Origin: Desulfuromonadales bacterium
Lineage (GTDB): Bacteria; Desulfobacterota; Desulfuromonadia; Desulfuromonadales; Geopsychrobacteraceae
DNA: 64,000 nt
Reading direction: 5' to 3'
Assembly (NCBI GenBank): GCA_019429255.1
Contig: JAHYIY010000010.1
Span: 1-64,000 of the forward strand
Position numbers and translations under genes: made by a program. The stretch's first letter is position 1, and the number at the start of each line of letters is the position of its first letter. Below the pieces are notes generated by a model, which had not been told where the DNA came from, searched no databases, and saw nothing but the letters and a program-made list of their open reading frames with translations. Shown piece by piece: positions 54,021-61,932 of the stretch.

Positions 54021-54773
54021 ATGGGTATCGGCGCCGATGTTACCATCTGGGTTGCTTTTTCTGCCGGCATCCTGTCGTTTTTGTCCCCCTGTGTGTTGCC
54101 TCTGGTCCCCGCCTATCTGACCTATATTTCCGGTCTTTCTTTTGCCGAACTTAAAGATGAAAAAGTATCAAGTACGGGTCGCATTCGCATCTTCTGGCAT
54201 GCCCTGCTGTTTGTTGCCGGGTTTTCTCTGATTTTTATTACCCTCGGTGCTTTAACCGGACTGGCTTCCGCGTCGGTTAGTTTTTATCTGCGCGATGCCT
54301 TGGGGGTCATTCAGAAGGTCGGCGGGGTGTTGATCTTTCTGTTCGGAATCCATATCAGCGGCATTTATCGCTTCGGTTTTCTGTTGCGGCAAAAGCAGGT
54401 CCATCTGCAGCATAAACCGGTCGGGCTGGTGGGCACTTTTCTGATCGGCATTGTCTTTGCTGCCGGTTGGACACCCTGCGTTGGACCAATCCTAGGAGCT
54501 ATTCTAGCGGTTGTTGCGGGCAGTGGTGGCGGTGTCGAGCAAGGCACCATTCTGCTCAGTTTTTACTCTGCCGGACTGGGCATCCCCTTTATTCTTTCTG
54601 CTCTTGCATTTAACCGTCTGGTCGGCATTTTTGACCGGATGAAAAAACATATGCACTTGCTGGAACTGATCACAGGTTTGCTCCTGATGGGCACTGGTCT
54701 GCTTTTGTTTTTTGATCTGTTCAGTGAGATTGCCTGGTATTTGTATGAGCTGCTGCCGGAGGGTTTAGGTTGA
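54021..54773 (+). CDS. CcdA-type cytochrome c biogenesis/thiol transport protein
   Basis: A 250-residue inner-membrane protein with six helices (DsbD transmembrane domain). The two redox cysteines are in LSPCVLPLVPAYL and GWTPCVGPILGAIL. It passes reducing power from cytoplasmic thioredoxin to the periplasmic TlpA-like protein encoded immediately upstream. Same transcription unit (23-base gap). Confidence 0.94.
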   Translation: MGIGADVTIWVAFSAGILSFLSPCVLPLVPAYLTYISGLSFAELKDEKVSSTGRIRIFWHALLFVAGFSLIFITLGALTGLASASVSFYLRDALGVIQKVGGVLIFLFGIHISGIYRFGFLLRQKQVHLQHKPVGLVGTFLIGIVFAAGWTPCVGPILGAILAVVAGSGGGVEQGTILLSFYSAGLGIPFILSALAFNRLVGIFDRMKKHMHLLELITGLLLMGTGLLLFFDLFSEIAWYLYELLPEGLG

Positions 54774-54832
54774 TAAAGGGAGCATAAGTATCGGTCTAGA
54801 GTTGCCTTGTTGAGACAAATCGCGAGAAGACG

Positions 54833-54877
54833 AAAAAATCCTAGCGGCGGGCCTGACGTCAGACACGCAGCTAGGAT
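54833..54877 (-). terminator. Terminator of the small lipoprotein gene
   Basis: On the minus strand ATCCTAGC...GCTAGGAT encloses a secondary palindrome CTGACGTCAG and is followed by a six-T run. Begins about 20 bases after the 54899 stop. Confidence 0.85.
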
Positions 54878-54898
54878 CCCTTAGGATAAAACCGTTCA

Positions 54899-55054
54899 CT
54901 AGCCTCTTGTCTTGTCTTGTTCAACGAGATGTTCGTTGATATCAAAAACAGAGCCACAGTTGGGACATTTGACCATAGTTGGCTTGCCCGCTGCGCAAGC
55001 CGTTAATGACAATGCCAGCAGTAAAAGAACACCCCACCCCGCTAACTTTTTCAT
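54899..55054 (-). CDS. Small CxxC lipoprotein, 51 residues
   Basis: A short gene with every sign of being real: AGAAAGGAG at good spacing before ATG, a signal peptide (KKLAGWGVLLLLALSL), a lipobox LTAC with Cys20 as lipidation site, and a strong terminator. The mature part is only 32 residues with K-C-P-N-C-G, half of a zinc-ribbon or redox motif, then an acidic tail. Function unknown; proximity to TlpA/CcdA hints at thiol or metal chemistry, but it is on the opposite strand. Confidence 0.8.
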   Translation of the reverse strand: MKKLAGWGVLLLLALSLTACAAGKPTMVKCPNCGSVFDINEHLVEQDKTRG

Positions 55055-55319
55055 AGTATTTCTCCTTTCTTAGAGATCAAAAGACTCAGCTGAGTCGTCT
55101 ATGTAATTGTAATATTATGAGACAGGAGATAATAAGAATGTAGTCAGGAATACAATTCAGAGATTTATTCAGGAAAAATTTCATTTTTATTTTTAATTGT
55201 AACCATTAATACAATCCAAACAGCATATAACCTTATATACATGTAATCAAAGAAGTAATGTAGGTTTTTTGTTCGTGAATATTCGATCAAAAGTGTCTTT
55301 TTTACTCAAGGAGAAAAAA

Positions 55320-56033
55320 ATGAACTACATCTCGGGATTAAGAAACCTGCTTTTGTTGCTCATAGTAAGCGTTATTGTTGGCTGCGCTGGGCCGGCGAAA
55401 CGTGTTGATCCGGTCAATGCCATTGCCTTGTCTGCTCCAGTTGCTCCCGGATTAGCGTTGCACCAGGTCAGTACCGATCTGGGTGTAGTTCTGGAAACAT
55501 TGTCGGAAAATTGGGAGATAACTATGGTGCCGACACTCAATATGTTGGAGCATCAGGCCGAACATGAAGAGGAGAATGCCGTCAACGCAGGGAAGCGGAT
55601 CTCGAGATCAGAGGCTATGGAGCGCGCGCGCCGATTTTTTCAAAACAGTAAGGACCTCTATTTTCTTAATAGTGATAGTGACGCCCATTTGCTGTTCAGT
55701 TTTGCTAAGTTAACGCCGCGCCAGCCGGAACCGACGGCTGATCATGTTGCCAACTCGGTTCTGGCGGCAATGGCCGGGGTGACTGCAGAAGGGTGGATCA
55801 AGCATGCAGAAAGCCATCAACCTGTTCAAGTTAAGGGAGCCCAGTACGCACATTATTTTGAAATTGACTATACAAAAGACAAAGAACGCCAGTTTTTCAA
55901 GGGACTTGTTGGCTATACGCAGCCTTACTGGTTCTGGTTTTATACTTATGACCATCTCCATGCCCCCCAAGATAGCGCTTTATTGGAGCGAATTTTTGAA
56001 ACTTTCGAAGTTCGTACCGATGTCGCTCGCTAA
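55320..56033 (+). CDS. Lipoprotein of unknown function
   Basis: 237 residues with a lipoprotein signal (LRNLLLLLIVSVIVGC, Cys19). The mature protein is predicted soluble, rich in Glu/His in the middle (LEHQAEHEEENAV) and aromatic near the end (GYTQPYWFWFYTYDHLH). I do not recognise a family. CAAGGAG precedes the ATG; an upstream in-frame start lacks a site. Flanked by gaps of over 200 bases, so it is probably monocistronic. Confidence 0.75.
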   Translation: MNYISGLRNLLLLLIVSVIVGCAGPAKRVDPVNAIALSAPVAPGLALHQVSTDLGVVLETLSENWEITMVPTLNMLEHQAEHEEENAVNAGKRISRSEAMERARRFFQNSKDLYFLNSDSDAHLLFSFAKLTPRQPEPTADHVANSVLAAMAGVTAEGWIKHAESHQPVQVKGAQYAHYFEIDYTKDKERQFFKGLVGYTQPYWFWFYTYDHLHAPQDSALLERIFETFEVRTDVAR

Positions 56034-56250
56034 ATATGTTGACCAGAAAAAGGCCTACTCACCAAGGTGTTGACCAATGCTGATCGTTTCACAAAGATTA
56101 GCGTTATATTCTCCAGAACGTAATCAAAGCTACATTATTTTCCGATCAATGGAGGTAAGGTTTAGCCAGAAAAGAATATCAATGGTGTAACGTACATCGC
56201 ATCGGTTTACATGTTTTTTTAAGGGTGTTGGCTCTAGGGAAAACTGTTTT

Positions 56251-57009
56251 ATGCAGTTTAAAGTTGATCTACTGAAAAAAATGCCACCTTTTAGTCAGCT
56301 GTCAGAGGATGAGTTGAATCGTCTGATGAAGTCTGCTGACATGATTCGTTATAAGCGCAATGCGGTTGTTTATGTTGCCCATGATCCCAGTGACAGAGTT
56401 TTTGTCATATGCGATGGCCGGGTCAAATTGTCGCGTTCCAGCTCTGAAGGTCGTGAAGTTGTTCTTGATATTCTTGTTGCCGGCGAAATGTTTGGCGAGA
56501 TGGTCATCTGCGGGGAATCTCTGCGAACCCACAGTGCGGTAGCGATCGATGATTCTCTGCTTTGCGCGCTCAAGCGCCAGGATGTTGAGTTGGTACTCCA
56601 GACGAATCCGGATCTTGCAAAGCAAATCTTGTGTCATGTTGGAGACCGTTGCGCCGAACTGGAGCTGCGTCTGGAAGATCAGATATTTCTGCCGGTTGAA
56701 CAGCGCCTCTTGCTGATTCTCTTCAGACAGGCTGGTCGTCATGGCGAACGATGTGTCGATGGTAGTGTTATTATCCACTTGATTCAAAAAGATCTGGCCC
56801 ATTTGATCGGCGCTTCACGTGAGACAGTGGCGGAGCTGCTTGCCACCTACAAAAAAAAAGGTGTTCTTCATACCGGTTATCGCACAATCAGGCTTCTGGA
56901 TATGGATGCGATTAGCGCCGCTTTATCTGCAGAAGGTTGTGATTCCAGGAATCTACAATCGTATGCTTACTGCAGGGCAAAAACCATCAGAACACTGGCG
57001 CTAAAATAA
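56251..57009 (+). CDS. Crp/Fnr-family transcription regulator (2)
   Basis: 252 residues with an N-terminal sensing barrel (VYVAHDPSDRVFVICDGRVKLSRSSSEGREVVLDILVAGEMFGEMVICGE) and winged helix (LIQKDLAHLIGASRETVAELLATYKKKGVL), plus an unusual C-terminal extension of about 30 residues containing two Cys. It is 83 bases upstream of a cytochrome P460-like gene on the same strand and may regulate it. Shares overall layout with regulator 1 but only moderate identity. Confidence 0.9.
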   Translation: MQFKVDLLKKMPPFSQLSEDELNRLMKSADMIRYKRNAVVYVAHDPSDRVFVICDGRVKLSRSSSEGREVVLDILVAGEMFGEMVICGESLRTHSAVAIDDSLLCALKRQDVELVLQTNPDLAKQILCHVGDRCAELELRLEDQIFLPVEQRLLLILFRQAGRHGERCVDGSVIIHLIQKDLAHLIGASRETVAELLATYKKKGVLHTGYRTIRLLDMDAISAALSAEGCDSRNLQSYAYCRAKTIRTLALK

Positions 57010-57092
57010 TGAATTTAGCAGTTACAACAACGCTTGTCGCTCACATCGGAGCGTGGAGAACCCATCTTTAACTTTTAAAAGGAGATTCCATC

Positions 57093-57593
57093 ATGAAAAA
57101 GAACAATCGGTATCTGAGCGCAATGGTATTAATCAGTTTATTTGTTTTACCCAGTAGTTTTGCCTTTGCCAACGGGTCTTCTTTGCCGTCGACTGATGCC
57201 GGAGAGGTTTACAACTATCTGACCAAGGAATCTCCCTACCAGACCTGGTCACTGTTTCCCGGGACACAAAAAATGTACAAAGGCCAGAGCCCTCACGGTG
57301 CCCTGATCACGACTTACGTTTCAGCGGATGTTAAACAGGCCATTGAAACCGGCAAGGGTAAGTTGCCTGACGGCGGTTTTATCGTCAAAGAAAATTACAT
57401 GCCTGATGGCACGTTGGACGCTATCACCATTATGTACCGGGTAAAAGGCTATAACCCCGACGGCGGTGACTGGTTTTGGGCCAAATACGGTTCAGGCGGT
57501 CGGGTGGATGCTGCCGGCAAGGAAGCCATGTGCGTCGGCTGTCATGCCGCAGTAAAAGACAATGACTGGGTTTTTGTCGGTCCGATTAAATAG
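57093..57593 (+). CDS. Cytochrome P460-like c-type cytochrome
   Basis: 166 residues: signal peptide (VLISLFVLPSSFAFA), then a cytochrome P460/c'-beta type beta-sheet domain (HGALITTYVSADV, FIVKENYMPDGTLDAITIMYRVKGYNPDGGDWFWAKYG) and a haem c motif CVGCH close to the C-terminus. A Lys in FIVKENY could form the haem cross-link of true P460. Relatives bind or oxidise hydroxylamine or NO. AAAAGGAG precedes the start. Confidence 0.9.
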   Translation: MKKNNRYLSAMVLISLFVLPSSFAFANGSSLPSTDAGEVYNYLTKESPYQTWSLFPGTQKMYKGQSPHGALITTYVSADVKQAIETGKGKLPDGGFIVKENYMPDGTLDAITIMYRVKGYNPDGGDWFWAKYGSGGRVDAAGKEAMCVGCHAAVKDNDWVFVGPIK

Positions 57594-57600
57594 CGATCAC

Positions 57601-57639
57601 AAACCTCCAGGCGCTTACATCTTGCCTGGAGGTTTTCAA
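57601..57639 (+). terminator. Terminator of the P460-like gene
   Basis: AAACCTCCAGGC and GCCTGGAGGTTT form a 12-bp stem with an 11-base loop, followed by TTC. Begins 8 bases after the stop codon. Confidence 0.85.
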
Positions 57640-57691
57640 TCTCATCCTTCCCCCTTACTCTACCGACTTTTTCTTTTTCTAATAAATATAC

Positions 57692-57841
57692 GTTCAGCAC
57701 CGGGCCTTTGAATCCTCTGTCAAGGGACGCGATTGTTTCCCGTTGGGTCATCCATGACCGCTTTTTGTCGCTGTCCATGGCGACAAAAACCCTTGCCACA
57801 GGATCCAAAGACCCTGTGCAAGGATAGAGCTGAATAGTTAC
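57692..57841 (-). repeat. Dispersed repeat A, copy 2
   Basis: 150 bases, inverted relative to copy 1 at 48024-48172 and almost identical to it. Same terminal TTCAGC/GCTGAA and same perfect inner hairpin (TTTTTGTCGCC/GGCGACAAAAA). The inner frame (DPVARVFVAMD, KKRSW, TQRETIASLD, GFKGPVLN) is open in both copies. Confidence 0.85.
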
Positions 57842-57857
57842 ATATAAATATAAAAGT

Positions 57858-57909
57858 ATCGGTAAAACTTATCAGAGTGTGAGCTGTGTTACATTCTGTC
57901 TTTACCGAT
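57858..57909. repeat. Inverted repeat upstream of the AhpD-like gene
   Basis: ATCGGTAAA (57858-57866) and TTTACCGAT (57901-57909) are perfect 9-bp arms 34 bases apart, about 100 bases before the AhpD-like start. May be an operator pair or an RNA stem. Confidence 0.4.
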
Positions 57910-58009
57910 CTCGTTAGCATTAAGTACAAGGGTTGTTTAAGGAGGCGATGGTTAACCCAAAGAGCTGTCGTTGAGGTTTTATTAATGACGCTTCGACAAA
58001 GGAGGTTTT

Positions 58010-58537
58010 ATGAGTCGAATTCGTACCATTGATGTTCAGGAAGGATCTGCATACGTTACTTCTATTCTAAAGGAAATTCATCAAGCGTTTGGCTATGTTC
58101 CCCATCTGTTTTCAACTTATGCCCATCATCCGCCGCTGCTCGAAGCCAACTGGAACAAGGTGAAACGGGTGATGATGGAAGGTGACCTGTCGCGCAAGAC
58201 CAAAGAGGCCATCGCCCTGCTGGTATCGCAGGACAATGGCTGTAACTACTGTGTTGCCGCCCATACCGGTGCTTTGCAGATGATCGGGCTCAGCGACGAA
58301 GAGATCGAAAAAATATCCTCGCAACTGGACGCTGCCGATTTTTCTGAACTGGAGCGATCCCTGATCCGCTTTGCCCGTAAAGCCAACAGCGACCCCCACC
58401 GGGTCAGCGATGAAGAATTTCAGGCGCTTAAAGCGACCGGCGCGACAGATGCACAGATTGTCGAGGCTTTGGGTGTCATGGAGGTGTTTACTGCTTTTAA
58501 TAAATTCCTTGACGTCTTGCAGGTAGATTTGGGGTAG
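58010..58537 (+). CDS. AhpD-like carboxymuconolactone decarboxylase-family protein
   Basis: 175 residues, all-helical. The redox motif C-x2-C with downstream His in NGCNYCVAAHTGAL, together with upstream E-A-I-A-L-L-V-S, matches peroxidase-related AhpD proteins (alkylhydroperoxidase family). A near-perfect AAAGGAGG precedes ATG. Lies 88 bases upstream of a membrane flavin reductase, which could be its electron source. Confidence 0.88.
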   Translation: MSRIRTIDVQEGSAYVTSILKEIHQAFGYVPHLFSTYAHHPPLLEANWNKVKRVMMEGDLSRKTKEAIALLVSQDNGCNYCVAAHTGALQMIGLSDEEIEKISSQLDAADFSELERSLIRFARKANSDPHRVSDEEFQALKATGATDAQIVEALGVMEVFTAFNKFLDVLQVDLG

Positions 58538-58625
58538 CTTGCAAGAAGATTTTAAGCAGGGGAAACACCCTCATTTGATAAAAGTACCAGATGATCGGCG
58601 AGCACCTTGCTGCCGGGAGGAAACT

Positions 58626-60767
58626 ATGGGTTTTTTGGGAAAAAAAGGAATTATTGTTGCTGTCGTTGTGGTTCTGATCGGGCTCTTTTTTGTGTTTGAT
58701 CTGCATCATTTTCTGACCTTGGCGGAGCTGAAAACACGGCAGGAGGCCTTTCACCAGTTTTATCTGGCGAATCGTCTGGTGACCCTGGGAACCTATTTTT
58801 TGCTTTATATTGTCGTCACCGCCTTGTCGCTGCCCGGCGCAACCGTCATGACCCTGGCCGGCGGTGCCCTGTTCGGTTTCTGGTCGGCGCTGATCGTTGT
58901 GTCTTTCGCCAGTACCATCGGCGCGACTCTGGCCTTTCTGGTCAGTCGTTTTCTGTTACGTGACTGGGTTCAGGGGAAGTTTGGCGAACGTCTGAAGGCC
59001 CTCAATGACGGCATTGCCAAAGAGGGGGGATTCTATCTGTTTACCTTGCGGTTGGTGCCCCTGTTTCCTTTCTTTGTCATCAATCTGGTCATGGGTTTGA
59101 CCCCGATGCGCACCTGGACCTACTACTGGGTCAGCCAGATCGGCATGCTGGCTGGTACCGCTGTTTACGTCAACGCCGGCACCCAGCTTGGTCAGATCGA
59201 GAGTCTGGGCGGAATTCTCTCACCCGGGCTACTCTTTTCATTTGTCCTGCTCGGAGTTTTCCCCCTGCTTGCCCGTAAAGGAGTTGATATGCTTCAGAAG
59301 CGCAAAAGCCTGAAGAGTTTCCCCAAGCCAACATCCTTCGACTACAACATTGTCGTCCTTGGGGCCGGATCCGCCGGTCTGGTCAGTTCTTATATCGCTG
59401 CGGCGGTGAAGTCGAAAGTCGCCCTGATTGAGCGCGACAAGATGGGAGGCGATTGCCTGAATACCGGCTGTGTACCGAGTAAAGCTCTGATCCGGTCGGC
59501 TAAAATTCTTAACTATGGCCGCCGAGCCAGTGAGTTTGGCTTGCGCCGCACGGATATCAATTTTGATTTTTCCGAGGTGATGGAGCGGGTGCAGCAGGTC
59601 GTAACCAAGGTTGAACCCCATGATTCGGTAGAACGCTACACTGATCTCGGGGTTGATTGTATTAAAGGCGAAGCGCGTATCACCTCGCCTTATACGGTGG
59701 AAGTGAACGGCCGCACCCTGACCACCCGTAACATTATCGTCGCGACCGGAGCTACCCCCTTTGTGCCACCGATCCCGGGGCTGGATCAGGTCGATTATCT
59801 GACCTCGGACAACCTCTGGCAGTTACGGGAATTACCAAAGCGTCTGGTGGTGCTCGGCGGTGGTCCCATCGGTTGTGAAATGACGCAAGCCTTCGCCCGA
59901 TTTGGTGCGCAGGTGACCCAGGTTGAGATGGCTCCCCATATTATGGGGCGGGAGGATGCGGATGTCGCCGAATTTGTCCGTGAACGGTTTGTCACTGAGG
60001 GGGTGCAGGTTCTGACCAGTCACGCAGCTAAAGAGGTGGTTGTCAGGGGCGAAGACAAACTTCTGGTTTGTGAGCACCAGGGAGAACGGGTGGAGATCCC
60101 CTTTGACCAATTGCTGGTTGCCGTCGGCCGCAAGGCGCGGGTGGCCGGGTTTGGCCTGGAAGATCTGGGCGTCCGACTGAACGACCGTGGTACAGTTGAC
60201 GTCGATCCCTTCATGCGCACCAACATCCCCAATATCTTCTGTGCCGGTGATGTTACCGGCCCCTATCAGTTTACCCATACCGCCGCGCACCATGCCTGGT
60301 ATGCTGCCGTCAACGCGTTGTTTGGCGATGTTAAGAAGTTCCGCGTTGATTATCGCGTCATCCCCTGGTGTACTTTTACCGATCCCGAGGTTGCCCGCGT
60401 TGGCCTCAATGAAGCCGACGCCCGTGCCCAGGGAATCCCTTATGAAGTCACCCGTTTTGAGCTGGAAGAGCTCGATCGCGCCATCGCCGAAGAGGAAACC
60501 CACGGCTGGGTCAAGGTTATCACCCCACCTGGCAAGGATAAAATCCTTGGTGTCACCATTGTTGGTACTCACGCCGGTGATCTGATTGCAGAATATATCC
60601 TGGCGATGAAGCACGGTCTGGGCTTGAACAAGATTCTTGGCACCATCCACCCCTATCCGACCCTGGCCGAAGCCAACAAGATGACGGCCGGTGAGTGGAA
60701 ACGAGCCCATGCCCCGGAAAAACTGCTGGCCTGGCTGGAGAAATATCACGCCTGGCGGCGGGGGTGA
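58626..60767 (+). CDS. VTT membrane domain fused to a mercuric-reductase-like flavoprotein
   Basis: 713 residues. Residues 1-225 form a TVP38/TMEM64 (VTT/DedA-like) membrane domain (LSLPGATVMTLAGGALFGF, TIGATLAFLVSRFL, RLVPLFPFFVINLVMGL). Residues 235-713 are a pyridine nucleotide-disulfide reductase: FAD loop VLGAGSAGLVSSY, redox pair GGDCLNTGCVPSKALI, NAD loop VLGGGPIGCEM, FCAGDVTG, and dimer motif TIHPYPTLAEANKM. It lacks the MerA C-terminal Cys pair, so mercury is not the substrate. AGGAGGAA... reads GGGAGGAAACT before the chosen ATG. Confidence 0.92.
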   Translation: MGFLGKKGIIVAVVVVLIGLFFVFDLHHFLTLAELKTRQEAFHQFYLANRLVTLGTYFLLYIVVTALSLPGATVMTLAGGALFGFWSALIVVSFASTIGATLAFLVSRFLLRDWVQGKFGERLKALNDGIAKEGGFYLFTLRLVPLFPFFVINLVMGLTPMRTWTYYWVSQIGMLAGTAVYVNAGTQLGQIESLGGILSPGLLFSFVLLGVFPLLARKGVDMLQKRKSLKSFPKPTSFDYNIVVLGAGSAGLVSSYIAAAVKSKVALIERDKMGGDCLNTGCVPSKALIRSAKILNYGRRASEFGLRRTDINFDFSEVMERVQQVVTKVEPHDSVERYTDLGVDCIKGEARITSPYTVEVNGRTLTTRNIIVATGATPFVPPIPGLDQVDYLTSDNLWQLRELPKRLVVLGGGPIGCEMTQAFARFGAQVTQVEMAPHIMGREDADVAEFVRERFVTEGVQVLTSHAAKEVVVRGEDKLLVCEHQGERVEIPFDQLLVAVGRKARVAGFGLEDLGVRLNDRGTVDVDPFMRTNIPNIFCAGDVTGPYQFTHTAAHHAWYAAVNALFGDVKKFRVDYRVIPWCTFTDPEVARVGLNEADARAQGIPYEVTRFELEELDRAIAEEETHGWVKVITPPGKDKILGVTIVGTHAGDLIAEYILAMKHGLGLNKILGTIHPYPTLAEANKMTAGEWKRAHAPEKLLAWLEKYHAWRRG

Positions 60768-60816
60768 ACCGGGGGTGGCTCAAAACCGGTTAACCCTTGT
60801 TAGTGCCTGAACAAAG

Positions 60817-60973
60817 TTGATGGCGTCGCAAAAACTCACCAGCTGCTGCGTTGCCGCCATCGGCTCACTGCTTCGACGTAGGTAAGTACTCCTCATTGTT
60901 CAATAATGGCGCTCCTTGCATATGGCGTTTTTAGCCTATCATCCAACCTGATGTTTTTTTGCGAAAGCATCAA
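60817..60973 (-). repeat. Dispersed repeat B (MITE-like), copy 2
   Basis: 157 bases with TTGATG/CATCAA ends. The reverse complement aligns with 40255-40413 throughout. It sits between the flavoprotein gene and the DUF547 gene, ending 36 bases before the latter's start. Confidence 0.75.
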
Positions 60974-61008
60974 CGTTGATCTGTAGAAATAACCTTGTGG
61001 AGGAACGT

Positions 61009-61875
61009 ATGCGTTTTTTGCACTGGTTGTATCCGGTGTTGGTTTTTTTGGTGGTGATGGTTTTTTCAGCAACGGCCGGTGTTGCTGAAGACAATAGTGA
61101 ATTAGAAGGGCTCTATGCCCCCTATGCCGAGATACTGCAGCGTTTTGTCGTGGAAAAAGATCTGCCGGGAGGTGGCCTGGTATCAGCCTTTAACTATGAA
61201 AAAGCCCTCGCTGACAGTGATACGTTCGCATTGTTGAATCAGCAAAAAGCTAACCTGGCCGAGTTTGATCCCGGTAACCTGACGGAAAAATATCAATCCA
61301 TCGCCTTCTGGCTGAATGCCTATAATTTTTTCATGATCGAACATCTTCTGACCCATCCCCTTAAAGGACAGCTGGTCGCTTCCGTCTGGGATTATGGCGG
61401 GCGCTATAATCCCTTAAAAAAGCACGTTTTTGAGCTGGAGTTGTTCACTGTCGGCGGTAAAAAATACAGCCTGAGTGCCATCGAAAAAGATATTCTGCTC
61501 GGTAGCGAGTACCAACGCAAGGGGTGGAAGGACGCCCGCGTTCATTACGCGGTCAACTGTGCATCGGTCGGCTGTCCGCCCTTAAGAAAACACCTTTATA
61601 CCCCAACCAACACCAATGATCTGATGACGGCCAACACGGTTCGTGCATTCAAGACCCAACGCCAGTTACACATTGACGGGCGCACCCTGATGCTGTCCGA
61701 ATTGTTCAAATGGTACGCAGATGATTTTATTGAAGCGGCCGGCAGTATTCGTCAATTTATCAAAGCCTATACCGATGAAGAACGTCATCCGCAGATCGAT
61801 CAGACCGATCGGATAGGTTACATCGATTACGACTGGTCCCTGAACAGACCGGAAAATTTCAGCGAATTCAGATAA
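61009..61875 (+). CDS. DUF547-containing exported protein
   Basis: 288 residues: signal peptide (LYPVLVFLVVMVFSATAGVA) and DUF547 (YQSIAFWLNAYNFFMIEHLL, WDYGGRYNPLKKHVFELELFTVGGKKYSLSAIEKDIL, DARVHYAVNCASVGCPPLRKH). The Asn-Cys and Cys-Pro-Pro residues are family hallmarks, consistent with a papain-like active site, but activity is unproven. DUF547 genes often neighbour VTT or mercuric-reductase-like genes, as here. GGAGGAACGT precedes the start. Confidence 0.88.
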   Translation: MRFLHWLYPVLVFLVVMVFSATAGVAEDNSELEGLYAPYAEILQRFVVEKDLPGGGLVSAFNYEKALADSDTFALLNQQKANLAEFDPGNLTEKYQSIAFWLNAYNFFMIEHLLTHPLKGQLVASVWDYGGRYNPLKKHVFELELFTVGGKKYSLSAIEKDILLGSEYQRKGWKDARVHYAVNCASVGCPPLRKHLYTPTNTNDLMTANTVRAFKTQRQLHIDGRTLMLSELFKWYADDFIEAAGSIRQFIKAYTDEERHPQIDQTDRIGYIDYDWSLNRPENFSEFR

Positions 61876-61932
61876 GCCTAGGTCATAAGACCATGAACCG
61901 GTTGATGTGCGTTTAAGAGGGAGGGTTTTATC

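Noticed and set aside
56813-56828. CACGTG-centred palindrome resembling parS
   Set aside because: It lies in the helix-turn-helix codons of the Crp-like gene (ASRET) and has mismatches in both arms, so it is coincidental.
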